A stretch of 64,000 nucleotides of DNA from CAZJYC01 sp964550165 (GCA_964550165.1 CAZJYC010000001.1:97309-161308), one strand, 5' to 3'; shown: positions 42,929 through 52,324, numbered from the stretch's first letter. Notes: generated by a model not told the origin, from the letters alone. Numbers and translations are program-made.

Positions 42929-44125
42929 ATGGTGTTCGAAGAAAAAATAAAGAAGAAGATTGAGCAATACAGGCCTCAAGCCACCGCCACACTCAGCGAG
43001 CTCATCGGCTTTCGCACCGTCAACCCGCCCGGGAGGTTTTACAGGGAGTGCGCGGATTATCTTTGCGGCAAATTGAAAAGCTGGGGGTTCGCTCACCGCC
43101 TCGTTGCCGTTGCGGGAAAATATCCCCGCTTTTCCATCCTTGGCTTTCACGGCCAGGGGAAGAAAAGCCTTCATTTCCACGGCCATTACGACGTTGTGCC
43201 TGAGTTCTCGCCTGGCCAATTCGTGCCCCGGCTCAAGGGCGACCGCCTCTACGGCCGGGGAAGCTCGGATATGAAAGGGGGATTGGTGGCCATGCTTTTT
43301 GCCCTCCGGGCCATCAAGGAGTGCGGCCTTGAGCTAAGCGGCCAGATCACCTTTTCTTTAGTCCCTGATGAAGAAACGGGCGGCCGTCTGGGAACTCAGC
43401 ATCTTTTTGATTTAAAGCTTCTCGCCAAACCCTCTTTGGGCATGCTCATGCCTGAGCCGACAGGCAGGGCCATCTGGAACGCCAACAAAGGCGCGTTGAC
43501 TTACCGGATTGAAATCAAAGGCAAGTCAGCCCATGTCGGGCTGGAGCATGAGGGAGTGAATGCCTTTGAGCGGATGGCAGAAGTGGTTCATTCTCTGCTG
43601 AAGCTGAAAAGAACGATTCAAAAGAGAAGAACAACATTAACCGTCAAGCCCGCTGAGGCCAAGAGCTCGGTGATGCTCATCGGCGGCGAGTCAGGAAGCG
43701 GAGTCAGTTTCAATATTGTCCCGGATAAAGCTTTTTTCACCATCGACCGAAGAATCAATCCAGAAGAGAGTCTTCACGAAGCCAAGATGGAGCTGATGGC
43801 TGCCCTGGAGGAGCAGAAGAAGCGAGGAATTGCCATGAAGGTTAAGATAGTGCAGGAAGGAGAATCCTCTGCTGCCGACCCGAAAACTCCTCTTGCCGAG
43901 GCATTGAGACAGTCGGTTATTGAGGTGACTGGAAAAGAGCCTTGCTTTGAACTCTGTCCTGGCCTCTGCGAGATTCGCTATTTTAACAACCGGAAAATTC
44001 CTGCTTTTGCCTGCGGACCGGGCCTTCTCGAGGTTGCCCATGGCAAAGAGGAGTATGTTCTCATGAGCGATGTTTTGAACTGTGCGGAGATCTATGCCCG
44101 GACAGCCGTCCGGCTTTTAACCTGA
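42929..44125 (+). CDS. M20-family metallopeptidase (ArgE/DapE type)
   Basis: 398 aa, cytosolic (no signal). Metal site: FHGHYDVVP (H, then bridging D), the catalytic Glu pair in VPDEETGG, and later MPEPT. The dimerisation domain holds GKSAHVGLEHEGVNAFERM. The last metal His is replaced or hidden near LLEVAHGKEEYV (His present). It removes N-acyl groups or cleaves dipeptides. It is tightly coupled to the exported nitroreductase-like gene. Confidence 0.87.
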   Translation: MVFEEKIKKKIEQYRPQATATLSELIGFRTVNPPGRFYRECADYLCGKLKSWGFAHRLVAVAGKYPRFSILGFHGQGKKSLHFHGHYDVVPEFSPGQFVPRLKGDRLYGRGSSDMKGGLVAMLFALRAIKECGLELSGQITFSLVPDEETGGRLGTQHLFDLKLLAKPSLGMLMPEPTGRAIWNANKGALTYRIEIKGKSAHVGLEHEGVNAFERMAEVVHSLLKLKRTIQKRRTTLTVKPAEAKSSVMLIGGESGSGVSFNIVPDKAFFTIDRRINPEESLHEAKMELMAALEEQKKRGIAMKVKIVQEGESSAADPKTPLAEALRQSVIEVTGKEPCFELCPGLCEIRYFNNRKIPAFACGPGLLEVAHGKEEYVLMSDVLNCAEIYARTAVRLLT

Positions 44126-44395
44126 GATTTTTTTATCTTTCTCTCTCTTCAGGCTCTGCCCCAAGCTATGTTTAGAGTTTTCAATTTCAAAGATTCATCT
44201 TCGCCTTTCGCTGGATTCTGGCGAAGCCGATGACAAGGCTTTATATAAATCTTAAAAATATTTATTATAAAGAATTGCCGGCGCCGAAAAAAAGACGACG
44301 GGAATTATTGGTTCGCAGGGGTCAGGAAATTTAGCGCTTGAGCATCTGCGAATATTGAATAAGATGGTCTTTGGGTGTAAACGCAATATGTCCTG

Positions 44396-44490
44396 TATCA
44401 TCGTGAGGAAGAGCTGAAGCCGCGAGTGGAGCGTGGCGATCTCATAAAAAAGTGATGCTGCGCTCCCTCCGGTCGCTCGCGATGACAAGG
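44396..44490. repeat. REP/BIME-like palindromic repeat
   Basis: TATCATCGTGAGG at the left and TCGCGATGACAAGG at the right are inverted, enclosing GGAGCGTGGCGATCTC and GCTCCCTCCGGTCGC. This is the layout of the widespread 'gtcatygcgagg...gcgatctc...' repetitive palindrome. The remaining part of the 409-base gap 44126-44534 is AT-rich and holds no gene I can support. Confidence 0.5.
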
Positions 44491-44534
44491 CCACAAAATC
44501 AATTGCGTTTTTATCAGTATAAAAAGGAGGCAAG

Positions 44535-45893
44535 ATGGAAGCTAAAACCAGGATTTTAAGGCTAACGGTTGTCGTTGTGTTTTTACTGATAACGTCCTCT
44601 TTTTTCTCCGCAGGGCAGGCAGAAAAGTCAGAAAAAAAGGAGTCTCCCGCGAAGATGGCCATCCGCGCCGGCCGTTTGATTGACGGCAAAAGCCTTGCAC
44701 CCGTCCCAAACGCCGTCATCCTGATTGAAGGCGAGCGCATCGCTGCGGTCGGACAGGGGCTGGCCATTCCTGAAGGTGCCGAAGTGATTGACCTCAGCCA
44801 GTTCACAGTCCTTCCGGGACTCATCGACTGCCACACCCACCTCACGACCGAGCCAGGGAATTATTACGAGGACATTTTCCGCAAGAGTCCCGTTGATTTT
44901 GCGGTGGTTGCTCATGTTTATGCCAGACGAACCCTGGAAGCCGGGTTCACAACCGTCCGCGACGTGGGCGCAGCCGAGTTTATCGATGTCGCTCTGCGCA
45001 ACGCCATCAACGAAGGCACGGTCATCGGTCCCCGGATGCAGGTGGCCACGCTGGCTGTGGGCGCAACAGGAGGACACAACGACCTCGTCGGGTTCTCGCC
45101 TTACATCATATTCAGCGAATTTTCCGGCATCGCTGACGGCATCGACGAGATTCGGAAGCTTGTCCGCTTTGAAGTGAAGAACGGCGCAGACCTGATCAAG
45201 CTGATCGCAACCGCAGGCGTCTTATCCGAGGAAGAGTCTGTCGGCGCCCCTCAATATTCTTTGGAGGAGATGGAGGCTGTTGTGGAAGAAGCTTCAAGGT
45301 GGGGGAAGAAAGTTGCGGCCCATGCCCATGGGGCTGAGGGAATCAAGCTGGCTGTGCGGGCGGGTGTTGTCTCTGTCGAACACGGAAGCCTCCTCGATGA
45401 GGAAGGCATTCGGTTGATGAAGGAGCGCGGGACTTATTTAGTGGCAGACATTTACAATCACGATTACATCCTTTCGGAATTCAAGCGCCTTGGCTATCCG
45501 GATAAATTGATCGATAAAGAAAAAGAAATCGGTGAACTGCAGCGCGAGAATTTTCGGCGCGCGGTCAAGGCGGGCGTCAAGTTAGCTTTTGGGACCGACT
45601 CCGGAGTCTACCCTCATGGCTGGAACGGCAAGCAGTTTGTTTACATGGTCCGGTATGGTTTAACTCCGATGCAGGCTATCCAGACGGCCACAGTGAATGC
45701 CGCAGATTTGCTCGGCTGGTCTGACCGTGTGGGGGCGATTTCATCCGGATTTTACGCGGACATAATCGCTGTCTCCGGCGACCCGCTCAGGGATATCAGC
45801 GAACTCGAGAGAGTAAAATTTGTGATGAAGGGCGGCGTGATCTTCAAGAAGGAAATCGGCTCTGATTCCAGCGCGCCTGTTCAGGTCAAATGA
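44535..45893 (+). CDS. Secreted amidohydrolase (imidazolonepropionase/prolidase-like)
   Basis: 452 aa. AAAAGGAGG before the ATG; signal peptide to about residue 30. Barrel features: IDCHTHLTTEP (HxH), VRDVG, the carbamylated Lys position in GADLIKLIATAGV, AAHAHG and VEHGS (two His), and FGTDSG (Asp). The C-terminus is GFYADIIAVSGDPLRD. These exported enzymes are related to Xaa-Pro or Xaa-Arg dipeptidases (Sgx9260-like). Paralogous in kind to the gene at 16766. It is convergent with the IPT gene, 6 bases between ends. Confidence 0.87.
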   Translation: MEAKTRILRLTVVVVFLLITSSFFSAGQAEKSEKKESPAKMAIRAGRLIDGKSLAPVPNAVILIEGERIAAVGQGLAIPEGAEVIDLSQFTVLPGLIDCHTHLTTEPGNYYEDIFRKSPVDFAVVAHVYARRTLEAGFTTVRDVGAAEFIDVALRNAINEGTVIGPRMQVATLAVGATGGHNDLVGFSPYIIFSEFSGIADGIDEIRKLVRFEVKNGADLIKLIATAGVLSEEESVGAPQYSLEEMEAVVEEASRWGKKVAAHAHGAEGIKLAVRAGVVSVEHGSLLDEEGIRLMKERGTYLVADIYNHDYILSEFKRLGYPDKLIDKEKEIGELQRENFRRAVKAGVKLAFGTDSGVYPHGWNGKQFVYMVRYGLTPMQAIQTATVNAADLLGWSDRVGAISSGFYADIIAVSGDPLRDISELERVKFVMKGGVIFKKEIGSDSSAPVQVK

Positions 45894-45899
45894 ACAATT

Positions 45900-48392
45900 T
45901 TACTTCACGATCATTTCCAGGGATGTCTGCCTGCCCTCGGCCTCAACCACAACCAGATAGCTTCCCGGTTCGCCTGCGGTAATGTCTCCTCTCCAGCCAG
46001 CGCGGCCGGCAACGGCATCCAGAAGAATCGCATCGGGCTGAATCTCTTCTCTTAACGTTTCTCCTTCTCTTTCTTTAACGAGATAGACCGAGATGGCAAC
46101 CGTCTGTCCGGATTGGAGGACAAGGCTTGGAGGATCGACTTCCAGCCATTGGGGTGTTTCCGGCTCCTTGTTGCGAATGATTCCCTCGACATGAAATTGC
46201 CCAGCCTTAATGGTCTGGAGGAGGAGGGAGGCTGTATTCGGCGTGCCTCCCGACGTCCGCACTCTCTGGCGGATTGATCCTTGCTCGAAGGTGGCAGTGG
46301 CCGGGGTTTTGCAGTAAAGGTCGACATTCTGAGGCCGGTCACTGCCGATTATGTTGACCTGAATTCTAACCTGTTTTCCTTTGCGCACCGTTTCCTGGGA
46401 GGCGGTTAATTCCAGCGAAGGCTCGATATCGAGCCCTGCCGGCTTGGGGGCTGGTCGGCCGTTCCGGTAGACTTGAAGTTGGCCCGAACTTGCGCTTGAG
46501 GGGACAAGGGCAACGACTCTCTCAGGACTTATCTCGATAACCGTCAGATTCTGGCTTCCGAGCTTTATGGAGACGGCTTCCGTGTCTTCACCAAAATGGC
46601 GGCCGTGGATGACTATGGGTTCTCCCGGAAAGCAAGTCTGCGGGTTGATATCCAGGATTACCGGAATGTCTGGATTAGCCAAGATTTTTTCAATTGAGGG
46701 CTCAACCACTGGGTCCCAAACTACGGCAGGCTTTCGGTCGAAAGCGAGAAGCCGGACAACCGGAATGATACTGCCGGGTTCCAATCCATAGAGCTTGAAT
46801 TTTGATCCCTTGCCTGGCTCTATTTCTCTTTCCTCTATTGCAGTTCCAGAAAGGGTGGCAACGCCCGGATTAGGAGAAATGACCTGAACCTTTTGCGGCT
46901 CATCAGTCCCGATGACATCAACAGTCACTTCTGCAATTTTTCCCCGGCTCATACTCAGAGGCTCTGTCAAATCCGTTCTCAATGAAGGCGCAACGCGGAA
47001 GGGGAATGAGTTGCTCTGATCATCGCCTTTTTTGACCACCAGGCCGGTCCCACGGGCTTCCTCAGAGACCAGAGCAAGAATTTCCGTATCTTTGGCTTGA
47101 AGAATGGTAGCATCTGCGCCTCCCACGACAAGGCGGAGCTTCTTGGCTGATGTTCCAAACCCATGGCCTCCAATCGTTATCACGCTCCCTGCAGAAGCGG
47201 AGCCTGGAACGACCGAAGCAACCTCCAGCGGTCTTTGAGCATCTCGGGGAAACAGAGCTACAGTTTGCGTTCCAGAGGCGTCCTCGATTCGGTTTTTATC
47301 CTTATCGGTAAAATACCAATCGAAAGTGACCTCTTTTTCGAGCGTCTTGAAGGAAAATCTTCCCTGGCCGCCGGCCGGAATCGGGACGCCCTTTGGACCT
47401 TTTTCAAAGGTGATGGTCCTGCCGTCCTCGCTGATTGTTCCCGGTCCCCAGCCTTCGGGTCCGAAAGCAGTGCCTACAGCCTTCGCGCCCTTGGTTTTCA
47501 GAACGATATGGATATCATGCACTTCGGTATCGCCGGCCTCGACGGTCACTCTGTGGTTCCAGCCGCTTACCCAATTTTTTCCGACCTGGACAGTTGTCGT
47601 CCCTCTTTGGGTGGATTTGACTCCTGGCTTTTTTTCTTCCTTGGGTTTCTTCTCCTCTTTTTCAGGCGGCGGGACGGGCTTGGGGGGAGGAGCGGGAGCA
47701 ATTTTTTCTTCTGGCTTTTTTCCCGGCGGTTTCTCCTTCCAGGGGTCATCGGTTGGATTGTCGCCAGTCCATTCCCAGAGTTTCTCCTGGTATTTTTTCT
47801 CGAACTCGTCGACGAACTGATGCGGGTCGTCGAGGTCAGCTGGACCCCAGTCAAAGGTGCATTGACAGAATTTCTCGGCCCAATCGCCGCTTCTCATGGC
47901 ATTCAGGAGAAGCTGGACATGAAGCAGCTCATGATAGAATTTTCCAACGTTTGTGGTCTGCCCGTGAACGCTTTTGTCTTGTTCTTTCATCGCCGGGACA
48001 TCGAACATGATGACGGCCTTCATCTTGGCCACTTTTATCTTTGTCTCTCCCTGTTGTTCGACAAATGTTTCTCCACTCCACTGGCAGAACCCGATTTTTT
48101 CTTTTACATTCGGATCCCAGGGGGCGTACTCTATCGTGATTTCTATCCGCGCCTTAGAACCATCAGGGCAGGGAAACTCAATAACGATTTTTTCGCCATT
48201 TTTCAAAGCGTTCAGTGCTTCATCGACTGGCGGGTCGGCAAGATGCTTCGTTTGTTCAAAACGTTCGCGGAGTGATTCGTAATACTGCCGGTCCTGCGCC
48301 GAAAGCGAACTCCCCAGAACAGGATAAGCCAACGAAATAGAGTAGAGGCAGATGAAAGGAATGAGCCATGCTGTTTTTCTTTTTCTTGTCAT
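45900..48392 (-). CDS. Secreted IPT/TIG-repeat protein with a HELLH motif
   Basis: 830 aa from ATG 48392: AAGGAGG lies 8 bases upstream. Signal peptide about 25 residues. The N-terminal 200 residues hold FYHELLHVQLLL, an HExxH that could bind zinc, and several Trp/Cys. Residues 210-260 are a Pro/Lys/Glu-rich linker. After a beta domain come two IPT/TIG modules: 'PGSASAGSVITIGGHGFGTSAKKL...' and 'NPQTCFPGEPIVIHGRHFGEDTEAV...'. The C-terminus is more beta-sandwich. It looks like a cell-surface adhesive or processing protein; function unknown. Confidence 0.8.
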   Translation of the reverse strand: MTRKRKTAWLIPFICLYSISLAYPVLGSSLSAQDRQYYESLRERFEQTKHLADPPVDEALNALKNGEKIVIEFPCPDGSKARIEITIEYAPWDPNVKEKIGFCQWSGETFVEQQGETKIKVAKMKAVIMFDVPAMKEQDKSVHGQTTNVGKFYHELLHVQLLLNAMRSGDWAEKFCQCTFDWGPADLDDPHQFVDEFEKKYQEKLWEWTGDNPTDDPWKEKPPGKKPEEKIAPAPPPKPVPPPEKEEKKPKEEKKPGVKSTQRGTTTVQVGKNWVSGWNHRVTVEAGDTEVHDIHIVLKTKGAKAVGTAFGPEGWGPGTISEDGRTITFEKGPKGVPIPAGGQGRFSFKTLEKEVTFDWYFTDKDKNRIEDASGTQTVALFPRDAQRPLEVASVVPGSASAGSVITIGGHGFGTSAKKLRLVVGGADATILQAKDTEILALVSEEARGTGLVVKKGDDQSNSFPFRVAPSLRTDLTEPLSMSRGKIAEVTVDVIGTDEPQKVQVISPNPGVATLSGTAIEEREIEPGKGSKFKLYGLEPGSIIPVVRLLAFDRKPAVVWDPVVEPSIEKILANPDIPVILDINPQTCFPGEPIVIHGRHFGEDTEAVSIKLGSQNLTVIEISPERVVALVPSSASSGQLQVYRNGRPAPKPAGLDIEPSLELTASQETVRKGKQVRIQVNIIGSDRPQNVDLYCKTPATATFEQGSIRQRVRTSGGTPNTASLLLQTIKAGQFHVEGIIRNKEPETPQWLEVDPPSLVLQSGQTVAISVYLVKEREGETLREEIQPDAILLDAVAGRAGWRGDITAGEPGSYLVVVEAEGRQTSLEMIVK

Positions 48393-48637
48393 CAATTCAT
48401 CCTCCTTGCCTTTAATGATTTTGATATCGCCGTGTTGAAAAGATCTAAAAGCTTTCTGGAGCTTGGAGAATTATATAAGTTAGCGAGCAGCTCGTCCAGA
48501 ATTATTTCCCATGATGACATTCCGGGGATGAAACTGACAGATTGAGCTTGAAAACCTGATTGTTTGGCAATCTCTAAGACGTGAGCGGGATAGGACCTGT
48601 GGTTTTTCTGATCCGCCTTTTCATGAAGAAATTCCAA
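48392..48637 (-). pseudogene. Orphan 81-codon frame, possible methyltransferase C-terminal remnant
   Basis: An 81-aa frame ends in TGATG, its stop sharing one base with the IPT-protein start, and it contains that gene's ribosome binding site. The sequence HRSYPAHVLEIAKQSGFQAQSVSFIPG recalls the C-terminal end of class I SAM methyltransferases, but no SAM-binding part exists upstream, where the Nudix promoter begins. It may be a decayed gene tail or a small leader gene coupled to the IPT gene. Confidence 0.3.
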
Positions 48638-48671
48638 GCAAGAGACTTTCCCTGTTTCACCCGATACATGT

Positions 48672-48677
48672 TATAAT
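48672..48677 (+). promoter_or_regulatory. -10 element for the Nudix-DUF89 operon
   Basis: TATAAT in TGTTATAATTTC; no convincing -35. Start near 48684. Confidence 0.35.
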
Positions 48678-48734
48678 TTCTGTTCAACCGATTATCAGGA
48701 AGCCCTATTCTGAGCATTGATAGTGACGAAAAAA

Positions 48735-49226
48735 ATGTTCAAGTACTGTCCGAAATGCGGGACAAGGCTGGAATTGATAACGATAGAAAACAGGAAAAGG
48801 GTTGCCTGCCCTTCCTGCCGCTGGGTGAGTTATGAGAATCCTTTGCCCAGCGCGGCTGCTTTTGTCAGGAATGAGAAGGGCGAAATACTTTTGGTTCAAA
48901 GAGGAATTGAACCAGGTAAAGGAAAATGGGCTTTGCCTTCTGGATTTATTGAAATTGACGAGACCCCTGAGAAAGCATGTCTCAGGGAGCTTGAGGAGGA
49001 GACAGGTCTTAGGGGTGAAAGAATGAGGCTGATCGGCGTCTATTCTCAGAAATCCCGGCTTTACAAGAATGTGCTGATCATCGGCTACGAGGTTGAAAGC
49101 CGGGGACATCCCTCCCCGGGTTCAGATTCGCTGAGAACAGAGTTTTTCCCGCCCGAAAAGCTGCCTGACATTGCTTTTCCCAGCCACAGGGAAATTATCG
49201 AAGATGGATTGAAGGGAAAAAGATGA
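48735..49226 (+). CDS. Nudix hydrolase with N-terminal zinc ribbon
   Basis: 163 aa from ATG 48735; in-frame TTG 48717 and GTG 48723 are alternatives and no good ribosome binding site decides. N-terminal four-Cys zinc ribbon (CPKCG...CPSC), then the Nudix box GFIEIDETPEKACLRELEEETGL. This layout is that of NudC-like NADH or nucleotide pyrophosphatases, though the SQPWPFPxS motif of NudC is lacking. It may clean damaged nucleotides. Overlaps the DUF89 gene by 4 bases. Confidence 0.85.
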   Translation: MFKYCPKCGTRLELITIENRKRVACPSCRWVSYENPLPSAAAFVRNEKGEILLVQRGIEPGKGKWALPSGFIEIDETPEKACLRELEEETGLRGERMRLIGVYSQKSRLYKNVLIIGYEVESRGHPSPGSDSLRTEFFPPEKLPDIAFPSHREIIEDGLKGKR

Positions 49227-50062
49227 AAGTTTATCCTGATTGCTATCCCTGCTTTTTCAACCAGGCGCTCAAGACGACAAAAATCATAACCTCCGATGAA
49301 AGAAAAATCTGGGAGATTTTGCGTGAGGTCAGCTTGAGCCTTCCCCGAATCCCGGACAACGTAACTCCCTCTGAAATGGGAAGGGAAGTTTACCGGATCA
49401 TTTTCGCGCTTACAGGAGTTCGAGACCCTTACCGGAGAATAAAGGACAAATTCATCCGCCAGGCTCTTTCTCTCTATCCTGAAATGAAGAAATTGGTCGA
49501 GTCTTCCGGCGATAGCCTGATGACAGCCGTCAGGCTTGCCATCGCGGGCAATGTCATCGATTTTGGAGCGAGCGCAGACTTTGATTTGACCAAAGATATC
49601 CAAAAGATCTTATCTCAGGATTTTGCCGTAGACCATTCCCGGGAATTCTCAGAAGCTCTCGAGGGAGCTAAAAAAATTCTTTATTTGGCGGATAATGCCG
49701 GAGAGACGGTTTTTGACCGCCTTCTCATCGAGGAGCTCCGCAGGCCTGTTGTCTATGCAGTGCGGGAAAGTCCGATTATCAACGATGCCACTCGCGAGGA
49801 CGCTGTGCATTCTGGAATAGAAAAAGTGGCAGAAATCATCTCTTCTGGCTGCAATGCGCCAGGAACTATCTTGAAGTATTGTTCCGATGAATTTTTAAAA
49901 GTTTACCGATCATCCGACCTGATCATCAGCAAAGGCCAGGGAAACTACGAAGGGCTGTCCGAGGAGAAACGCCCGATATTTTTTCTTTTAAAGGCGAAAT
50001 GCAGTGTCATTGCCCGTGAGTTCGGGGTGGAGGAGGGCGCGATCATTTTGGCCAAAGGCTAA
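49223..50062 (+). CDS. DUF89 family protein (damage-control phosphatase-like)
   Basis: 279 aa. N-terminal CYPCF, a helical bundle, then the alpha/beta fold with YLADNAGETVFDRLLIEEL (first metal Asp and Asn), RESPIINDATREDA, and SKGQGNYEG, all typical of DUF89/ARMT1 members. Archaeal and eukaryotic relatives are metal-dependent phosphatases on damaged sugar or pantetheine phosphates. Coupling with a Nudix gene fits a metabolite-repair role (inference). Confidence 0.85.
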   Translation: MKVYPDCYPCFFNQALKTTKIITSDERKIWEILREVSLSLPRIPDNVTPSEMGREVYRIIFALTGVRDPYRRIKDKFIRQALSLYPEMKKLVESSGDSLMTAVRLAIAGNVIDFGASADFDLTKDIQKILSQDFAVDHSREFSEALEGAKKILYLADNAGETVFDRLLIEELRRPVVYAVRESPIINDATREDAVHSGIEKVAEIISSGCNAPGTILKYCSDEFLKVYRSSDLIISKGQGNYEGLSEEKRPIFFLLKAKCSVIAREFGVEEGAIILAKG

Positions 50063-50126
50063 AGATGGCTTGAACATGAATCTGGATCTATGAGAAAATT
50101 CGGAAAAATATTGAAGGAGTCTTTCG

Positions 50127-51077
50127 ATGGAAGAAAAAATCGGGAGAAGGGAGTTTTTTAAAAGGGGCGCAAAAATCGGTCTTTCGGCTGTAGCGGGAAG
50201 CAGTGTTCTTTACCAGGTTATCGAAGGCTCAGTCCATGCCATTGGAGCAGAGAAGATTGACGTGGCTGTGGTCAGAGGGAGCGATTATTTGCAAAATACA
50301 ATCAAAGTGGTTGAGCTTCTCGGTGGAATGGAAAAGTTTGTGCAAAAAGATTCCCGGGTGGCCATTCTGCCCAACACCCAGAGCAGGCACCCGGGAACTT
50401 ACACCAAGCCTGAGATTGCCCGGGCTGTGGTTCGGATGTGCCAAAAAGCGGGCGCCAGAGAGGTAAGCTGCCTCAGCTGGTTGACACGTAAGGACTGGGA
50501 AGGGACTGGCTTAGCACAGGCCGTTGAGGAGGAAGGGGCGAATGTGAAGCTGGTTGACAGGGATGATGAATCCCTTTTCAAGGCGGTTCCTGTGCCTCAC
50601 GGAAAGGTTCTCAAAGAAGCGAAGATTATGAAGGAATTCTTCGATAACGACGTTTTTATCGATATGCCCATCACCAAGGATCATGCTGGAAACAGGTTTA
50701 CCGGAACCATGAAAAACTTGATGGCACTGAATTTCCGAACGGTCAACAGGTCTTTCCATAAGGAAGACTGGACGACAAATAAAAGCTCCATCGAATATCT
50801 TGACCAGTGTATCGCTGACTTGAATACGGTCATAAAGCCTGCCCTCTGTGTGGTTGATGCGACGGAATTCATCACCACCAACGGTCCCTTCGGCCCTGGG
50901 GAAATCATCAAGCCCCTCAAGGTCGTGGCTGGAGTCGACAGAGTGGCCATCGATGCATACTGCGCTTCTCTCTGGGGATTGGATGCCAAAGATATCGTCA
51001 TGATTCAAAAAGGATTCGAGCATAAGCTCGGCCAGATTGACCTGAGCAAGGTCAGGATTAAAGAGATAGAGATTTAA
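50127..51077 (+). CDS. Tat-exported DUF362 protein
   Basis: 316 aa. The N-terminus has GRREFFKRGAKIGLSAVAGSS, a twin-arginine signal (RR-x-F-F-K). DUF362 body: VAILPNTQSRHPGTYTKPEIARAVVRMC, FIDMPITKDHAGNRFTGTMKNLMAL and VVDATEFITTNGPFGPGEIIKP. DUF362 proteins are often ferredoxin-like and Tat-secreted; here no Cys-rich cluster motif is visible. Function unknown. It precedes the lipoprotein gene by 48 bases. Confidence 0.85.
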   Translation: MEEKIGRREFFKRGAKIGLSAVAGSSVLYQVIEGSVHAIGAEKIDVAVVRGSDYLQNTIKVVELLGGMEKFVQKDSRVAILPNTQSRHPGTYTKPEIARAVVRMCQKAGAREVSCLSWLTRKDWEGTGLAQAVEEEGANVKLVDRDDESLFKAVPVPHGKVLKEAKIMKEFFDNDVFIDMPITKDHAGNRFTGTMKNLMALNFRTVNRSFHKEDWTTNKSSIEYLDQCIADLNTVIKPALCVVDATEFITTNGPFGPGEIIKPLKVVAGVDRVAIDAYCASLWGLDAKDIVMIQKGFEHKLGQIDLSKVRIKEIEI

Positions 51078-51125
51078 AGGCAAAATCTGGAGCAGATTCA
51101 ACAGAGCGTTTTTTGCACTTTTTGA

Positions 51126-52061
51126 ATGATGAGAAAAAGAAGTCCTGTTATTTCCTTCCTCCTGCCATTGGTTGTCTTGGTATTCATAAATTGCTCAAGA
51201 AAAAGTCCTTCTTCAGAAGAAAGCCTATTTAAATACATTCCGGCAGAGGCTGAGTCAGGGGCATGGAAAAAAGATGGTTCCCCTCAGGAATACAAAGGGG
51301 AAGACTTATTCTTATACATAGACGGCGGAGCGGATATTTACCGGGAATACGGCTTCAAACAGGTCGTTGTTCAGGATTTTCTCAGCAAGAAGGGGAGATC
51401 CCTTTCCCTGGAAATTTTCGAAATGACCAGCCCTGAGAGTGCCTACGGCATCTACACCTTCAAGACACATTCCGGCGGAAAGGCTCTTGCTTTGGGCGAT
51501 GAGGCTCAGCTTGCCGATTATTACCTAAATTTCTGGAAAGGAAATTTTCTGGTCACCATCACCGGGTTTAATGAAGATGAGGAGACGGCCAAAGGTCTGG
51601 AAGAAATCGGGATGGCAGTCGATAAAAAAATTGCCAGCAGAGAAAAAAGACCTGCTCTGGTCTCGATGTTGCTGGAGAAAGGTCTAATCCCATCGAGCCT
51701 AAAATATTTCAGAGGAAACCTGGGCTTGTACAACAGCTATCCGTTTTTCACAGAAGATATTTTTGCCTTTCAAGAAGGAGTAAAGGGCGATTATGAAGAC
51801 GGATACAGCCTCTATATCATTCCCTATCCAACCCAAGAAGAATGTCAGAGTCGGCTCTATGATGCGGAAATTAAATTTAAGCAGGGCCAGCGCTATAAAA
51901 GTTATACATCCCTCGGCCAAAGCCTTTTCCGGGTGGAAGACGGAAAAGGGAATTCTATTTTTGTTTCACATCATGAGAGATACCTCCTGATTGTTTTAGG
52001 AAAGATGGGACAGGCGCAAGCGAGAGAAATTGTTGCAAGCGTTCGCGAAAATATTAAATAG
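51126..52061 (+). CDS. DUF6599-like lipoprotein
   Basis: 311 aa. Lipoprotein signal ending VVLVFINC (Cys at residue 23). Body with IDGGADIYREYGFKQVVVQDF, EIFEMTSPESAYGIYTFKTHSGGKAL and GNFLVTITGFNEDEET, as in DUF6599. No enzymatic motif is evident. It follows the DUF362 gene, and the pair may act together in the envelope. Confidence 0.7.
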   Translation: MMRKRSPVISFLLPLVVLVFINCSRKSPSSEESLFKYIPAEAESGAWKKDGSPQEYKGEDLFLYIDGGADIYREYGFKQVVVQDFLSKKGRSLSLEIFEMTSPESAYGIYTFKTHSGGKALALGDEAQLADYYLNFWKGNFLVTITGFNEDEETAKGLEEIGMAVDKKIASREKRPALVSMLLEKGLIPSSLKYFRGNLGLYNSYPFFTEDIFAFQEGVKGDYEDGYSLYIIPYPTQEECQSRLYDAEIKFKQGQRYKSYTSLGQSLFRVEDGKGNSIFVSHHERYLLIVLGKMGQAQAREIVASVRENIK

Positions 52062-52264
52062 GACGATAGGCTGCAACTGAGCTTTTTTACTGGACTATAA
52101 AATTTCCTCTTTCGTTGATTTTCTCAATTCCATAATCAAGCATTCACCATTTCATGAAAGTCACAAGATCAAAAAATGGAGAGAAAGAGCTATCTTGATT
52201 TTTGGTGATTATTAAATCTCCTTTCGTCACAGAAATAGTGATGCTTGCATTCCAGATGTTCTGT

Positions 52265-52294
52265 TTGACAGACTGAAATTGTTGGGCATAAAAT
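52265..52294 (+). promoter_or_regulatory. Sigma-70-like promoter of the aminotransferase gene
   Basis: TTGACA (52265-52270) followed after 16-18 bases by CATAAAAT. Start near 52301, 24 bases before ATG 52325. Confidence 0.5.
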
Positions 52295-52324
52295 TAGAGA
52301 AAAATTTGATGGAGGGATATTTCA

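Noticed and set aside
44160..44390. Possible gene remnant reading GIIGSQGSGNLALEHLRILNKM
   Set aside because: No start, short, and I cannot tie it to a family; left as unexplained gap sequence.
47163..48275. 370-aa frame antisense to the IPT/TIG protein
   Set aside because: Rich in Leu/Phe/Arg/Ser as expected for the complement of the real gene; no family match.
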